Assembly: GCA_025934645.1 (NCBI GenBank)
Contig: JAICWY010000019.1
Coordinates: 1-36,094, forward strand
DNA: 36,094 bases
Direction of reading: 5' to 3'
From: Vulcanimicrobiia bacterium
Lineage (GTDB): Bacteria; Vulcanimicrobiota; Vulcanimicrobiia; Vulcanimicrobiales; Vulcanimicrobiaceae
Made by a program: the position numbers and the translations under genes. Below the pieces are notes generated by a model. The model had not been told where the DNA came from. It ran no database searches and saw nothing but the letters and a program-made list of their open reading frames with translations. Positions 33,843-36,094 of the stretch are shown here, piece after piece (positions within the stretch are counted from its first letter, which is position 1; the number at the start of each line of letters is the position of its first letter).

Positions 33843-34289
33843 ATGCCCCGCGACGCCGTGATGGACGCGCTGCAGGTGCGTCCCGAGATCGCGCGCACCG
33901 CGCACGACCATGTGGGCGCGGTTATGCGGGGCGGGAGCGTCGCCGAGTCGACCAAAGCGCTGTGCGCCGCGATGGTCTCGGCGATCAACGATTGCCGCCC
34001 CTCGATTGTGGAATACCGCCGCCGCGCCGCCGAATTAGGCGTCGATGCCGAAACGCTCAATGCCCTGTGGGACTACGGCCGCAGCGAACGTTTCGAACCG
34101 GCGCAGCGTGCCGCACTTGCCGCAGCAGTCGCGCTCACGCGCGAACCGCGCGCTTTACCGCCGGCGGTACGCGCGCAGCTGGAGCAGCATTTCGATGAGG
34201 GCGAAATTGCCGAAATATTGTGCGCGATTGGCCTCGTGAATTACCTCAATCGCGTCAGCAACGCGCTGGGTACGCAGATCGCGCGATAG
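33843..34289 (+). CDS. Carboxymuconolactone decarboxylase/AhpD-like protein with incomplete active site
   Basis: The 148-residue all-alpha product has the CMD-family arrangement: ESTKALCAAMVSAINDCRPSI, an AELGVDAETLNALWDY segment and a C-terminal LVNYLNRVSNAL. In AhpD-like members the helix carries C..C...H for peroxide or disulfide chemistry. Here the first Cys is kept (C51), the second position is Ser54 and the His position is Tyr58, so the canonical redox mechanism is not possible. It starts four bases after the regulator stop, likely in the same transcript. Decarboxylase activity is not implied by family membership alone. Confidence 0.82.
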   Translation: MPRDAVMDALQVRPEIARTAHDHVGAVMRGGSVAESTKALCAAMVSAINDCRPSIVEYRRRAAELGVDAETLNALWDYGRSERFEPAQRAALAAAVALTREPRALPPAVRAQLEQHFDEGEIAEILCAIGLVNYLNRVSNALGTQIAR

Positions 34290-34292
34290 CGC

Positions 34293-35690
34293 CTAGGCCG
34301 GAAGCGTCGCGCGCGCGAGGACGCGTTCGGTTTTAATCACGCGGGTATACGACCATTTGTCGTGCAGGCAAATTGGCGAGAACGGGCTGAGCGCGACGAT
34401 GAGCGGCCACAGCAGCATCGCGAGGACATAGCGCCACACGCATTGCCCGAACGAGGGCCCTCGAAAATCCGGGCGCACGACGCGCAGCCCCGCGACGAGC
34501 ATACCCGGCGTCTGTCCGACGAGCGCGACGAGCAGCATCGAATAAATACCGAGCCATATGGGCACCGCAGGCCAGGACGCCGCCGCGGCGATTTGCGAGG
34601 GCGCTATCTGCACGCCGCCGATCAGCATGCCGGTTCCGGGTTTGACCGTGATGGGTCCCCATGTGACCGGCTCGTCGATCTTCGCGCCGGCTTTCGTATG
34701 AATTGGCGGCGGAGCCGGGGCTTCCGCATTTTCGGCGTGGCGCGCGCCCAGAAAAAGCGTCTGCACGATAGCGGTAACCACGAACACGTCAAGCATTGCC
34801 GCGCCGAAACGGCGCCACCAGCCCGAACAGTCTTTCTTCGTTACTTCGACCTCGGTGTATTGCGGCAAGCTGGGCGGCTCGGCGGCGCTTTGCTGCACGA
34901 AACGCTCTTCGTGCAGCGCGTAGAGATTCGATCGCATGAACGAGCGCATCTGGTCCACGCGCGTCGTCGCGTACGGCACCGAGCCGATCCATTCGCCGAT
35001 CTTGAACACGGAATCGGCCGCCATCTCGCGTGACTGCTCCGCGAACATGACGTGGTCGATTTTTCGTCCGAAATGCCCGAACGAGGCAATTGCTATAGCG
35101 CGCATTGCAGCGTCGAGCGATCCGCAGCACAGCAGGCCGATCCGGTCGCACGTCAGTTCCATTTTCCGCAGCCACGCGCCGAAGACGAGCGAGACGATGA
35201 CGTTCTCGTTACCGTTCACGCTCAGAAGTGAGGTCAAGCGCGTGTGATCCGCCGCGATGTGACCAAGCTCGCGCCCGATCATGAACGTAAGCTCGTCTTC
35301 TTTGAAGTGCTCGATCCAAATGCTGGAGATCACCAGCGAATACGGCTCGCCGAAACCGACGGCGAGCACCGGCGTGTGGTAGTCTTCGCGCACGAAAACG
35401 AGCGGGCACGGCATGCCCATAGCGGCCGCGCAGCGTTTGACGATTGCGAAAACTTGCGGATATTGCGATTCGTGAATGCGCACGCTGGTTCCGACCAGCC
35501 GCCCGCGCGCGAGCGTAACGTACACCATTGCGATGACCAGGAACAGCGCGACTTGCGAGATGCCGACTTCTTCGTGGATCACGAAACCGATCGCCGCCGC
35601 GGCCGGCAGCGCGAAGAGCAGCGTCAGATAAAACGCTAGGCGTTCGCCACGATACGTAAGGCTGAGCGGGCCGCGGAAGAGGTCGCGCAC
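34293..35690 (-). CDS. M48-like peptidase domain fused to an RDD membrane domain, altered HExxH
   Basis: The 465-residue protein has two N-terminal membrane helices (about 18-62), an M48-type domain (about 70-270), and a C-terminal RDD-type domain with two or three helices (GWWRRFGAAMLDVFVVTA, GQTPGMLVAGLRVVRP). In M48 peptidases (HtpX/Ste24-like) the zinc motif is HExxH. Here codons give IGRELGHI, that is Arg140-Glu141-x-x-His144, so the first zinc His is missing. The ELTCDRIGL segment, where the third ligand Glu is expected, is kept. Catalysis may be lost, or metal binding may differ. The GTG start lies inside the end of the upstream GGDEF gene (55-base overlap). Confidence 0.8.
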   Translation of the reverse strand: MRDLFRGPLSLTYRGERLAFYLTLLFALPAAAAIGFVIHEEVGISQVALFLVIAMVYVTLARGRLVGTSVRIHESQYPQVFAIVKRCAAAMGMPCPLVFVREDYHTPVLAVGFGEPYSLVISSIWIEHFKEDELTFMIGRELGHIAADHTRLTSLLSVNGNENVIVSLVFGAWLRKMELTCDRIGLLCCGSLDAAMRAIAIASFGHFGRKIDHVMFAEQSREMAADSVFKIGEWIGSVPYATTRVDQMRSFMRSNLYALHEERFVQQSAAEPPSLPQYTEVEVTKKDCSGWWRRFGAAMLDVFVVTAIVQTLFLGARHAENAEAPAPPPIHTKAGAKIDEPVTWGPITVKPGTGMLIGGVQIAPSQIAAAASWPAVPIWLGIYSMLLVALVGQTPGMLVAGLRVVRPDFRGPSFGQCVWRYVLAMLLWPLIVALSPFSPICLHDKWSYTRVIKTERVLARATLPA

Positions 35691-36094
35691 GCAGACTTCT
35701 CGTCTGCGCGTGCCGCGCTTTCCTGCGCCGCCGCAACTTTGATACCGCGCCCGCCGTTGCGCTTGACCACGTACATTTCGCGGTCGGCGATGTCGATGAG
35801 CGAGCGCGCGGAGACGGGTATTTCAGGGTAGATCGCCACACCGATGCTCGCGCCGACCCGGCAATCGTGCACGCCCGTAAGATGGAACGGGACTTCGAAA
35901 CTGCGCAGCAGTTTGCGCGCCGAGGTGACCGCATCGTCGCGCGACATCAGGCCGTCCAGCACGACGACAAACTCATCGCCGCTCATGCGCGCCACCGTGT
36001 CGCCGGCGCGGACGTGATGGCTCAGGCGCGTGCCGATGGCTTCGAGCAGTTCATCGCCTGCGGCATGGCCATAGGTGTCGTTCACGCGCTTGAA
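35636..36094 (-). CDS. GGDEF domain protein, putative diguanylate cyclase (5' partial)
   Basis: The minus-strand frame runs off the window end, so only the C-terminal part is seen. The first residues FKRVNDTYGHAAGDELL correspond to the conserved F..NDT.GH..GD block of GGDEF domains. The signature appears as RMSGDEFVVVL, with Ser in the first Gly position, a substitution compatible with activity. The remaining motifs ASIGVAIYP and LIDIADREMYVVKRNGG are intact. If active, it makes cyclic di-GMP from GTP. A C-terminal tail of about 35 residues follows the domain. It overlaps the M48-RDD gene, suggesting one transcript. Confidence 0.88.
   Translation of the reverse strand, partial: FKRVNDTYGHAAGDELLEAIGTRLSHHVRAGDTVARMSGDEFVVVLDGLMSRDDAVTSARKLLRSFEVPFHLTGVHDCRVGASIGVAIYPEIPVSARSLIDIADREMYVVKRNGGRGIKVAAAQESAARADEKSACATSSAARSALRIVANA

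Overview
The window carries a dense, GC-rich bacterial chromosome segment with mostly housekeeping genes and some accessory functions. It opens inside atpD, followed by atpC, and ends inside a GGDEF-domain gene on the minus strand. Three traits together point to the lineage. Two LptA/OstA-like proteins with signal peptides and a DUF5916 beta-barrel protein imply a diderm (outer-membrane) cell. A SpoIIAA/SpoIIAB/sigma-F-type partner-switching operon is of a kind best known in Bacillota, Actinomycetota and relatives. Many genes start with GTG or TTG and overlap by ATGA or GTGA. This fits a deep-branching diderm Terrabacteria lineage such as Eremiobacterota/Vulcanimicrobiota, but that is an inference from gene content, not a demonstrated placement.

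Layout. 1-4277 (+): atpD (partial), atpC, a small membrane protein whose coding region contains a palindromic repeat element, murA and mreB. 4353-7430 (+): a tightly overlapping run of tsaC, two tandem LptA-like paralogues and rarA. 7431-7655: a hairpin-rich spacer ending in a strong terminator-like structure. 7656-11181 (+): cysteine desulfurase, DUF948 protein, YtxH protein, anti-sigma antagonist, anti-sigma kinase and sigma factor, probably one operon. 11194-11315: second copy of the palindromic repeat. 11361-17213 (+): alaS, an exported protein and two polytopic membrane proteins whose start codons are unclear. 17210-19278 (-): a thioredoxin-domain DUF255 (YyaL-type) protein and a small membrane protein. 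19359-23207 (+): two very small membrane proteins, then a split LigD (phosphoesterase-ligase gene and polymerase gene) and Ku, a complete bacterial NHEJ set. 23204-25290 (-): MFS transporter and HtrA-type protease. 25377-25460: tRNA-Leu(CAG). 25549-29513: FAD oxidoreductase, HAD hydrolase (-), lipid kinase, aldo/keto reductase. 29514-30000: two interlocked terminators and an unlisted 55-codon minus-strand ORF with a good ribosome binding site. 30001-33839: a DUF5916 outer-membrane-type protein divergent from a CadC-like winged-helix/TPR regulator, with a palindrome between them. 33843-36094: carboxymuconolactone-decarboxylase-like protein, an M48-RDD membrane protein with a changed zinc motif, and the partial GGDEF protein.

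How it fits together. DUF948 (YtxG-like) and YtxH are general-stress proteins in Bacillus, and here they sit directly before the stress-type sigma switch. About 8 kb away, a candidate sigma-B/F-type promoter precedes the small membrane proteins and the NHEJ genes. A testable reading is a dormancy or stress regulon that includes envelope and DNA-end repair functions. The other notable items are the small ORF at 29663-29830, the repeat element translated within a gene, and three enzymes with altered catalytic residues (FAD oxidoreductase, CMD protein, M48 protein).
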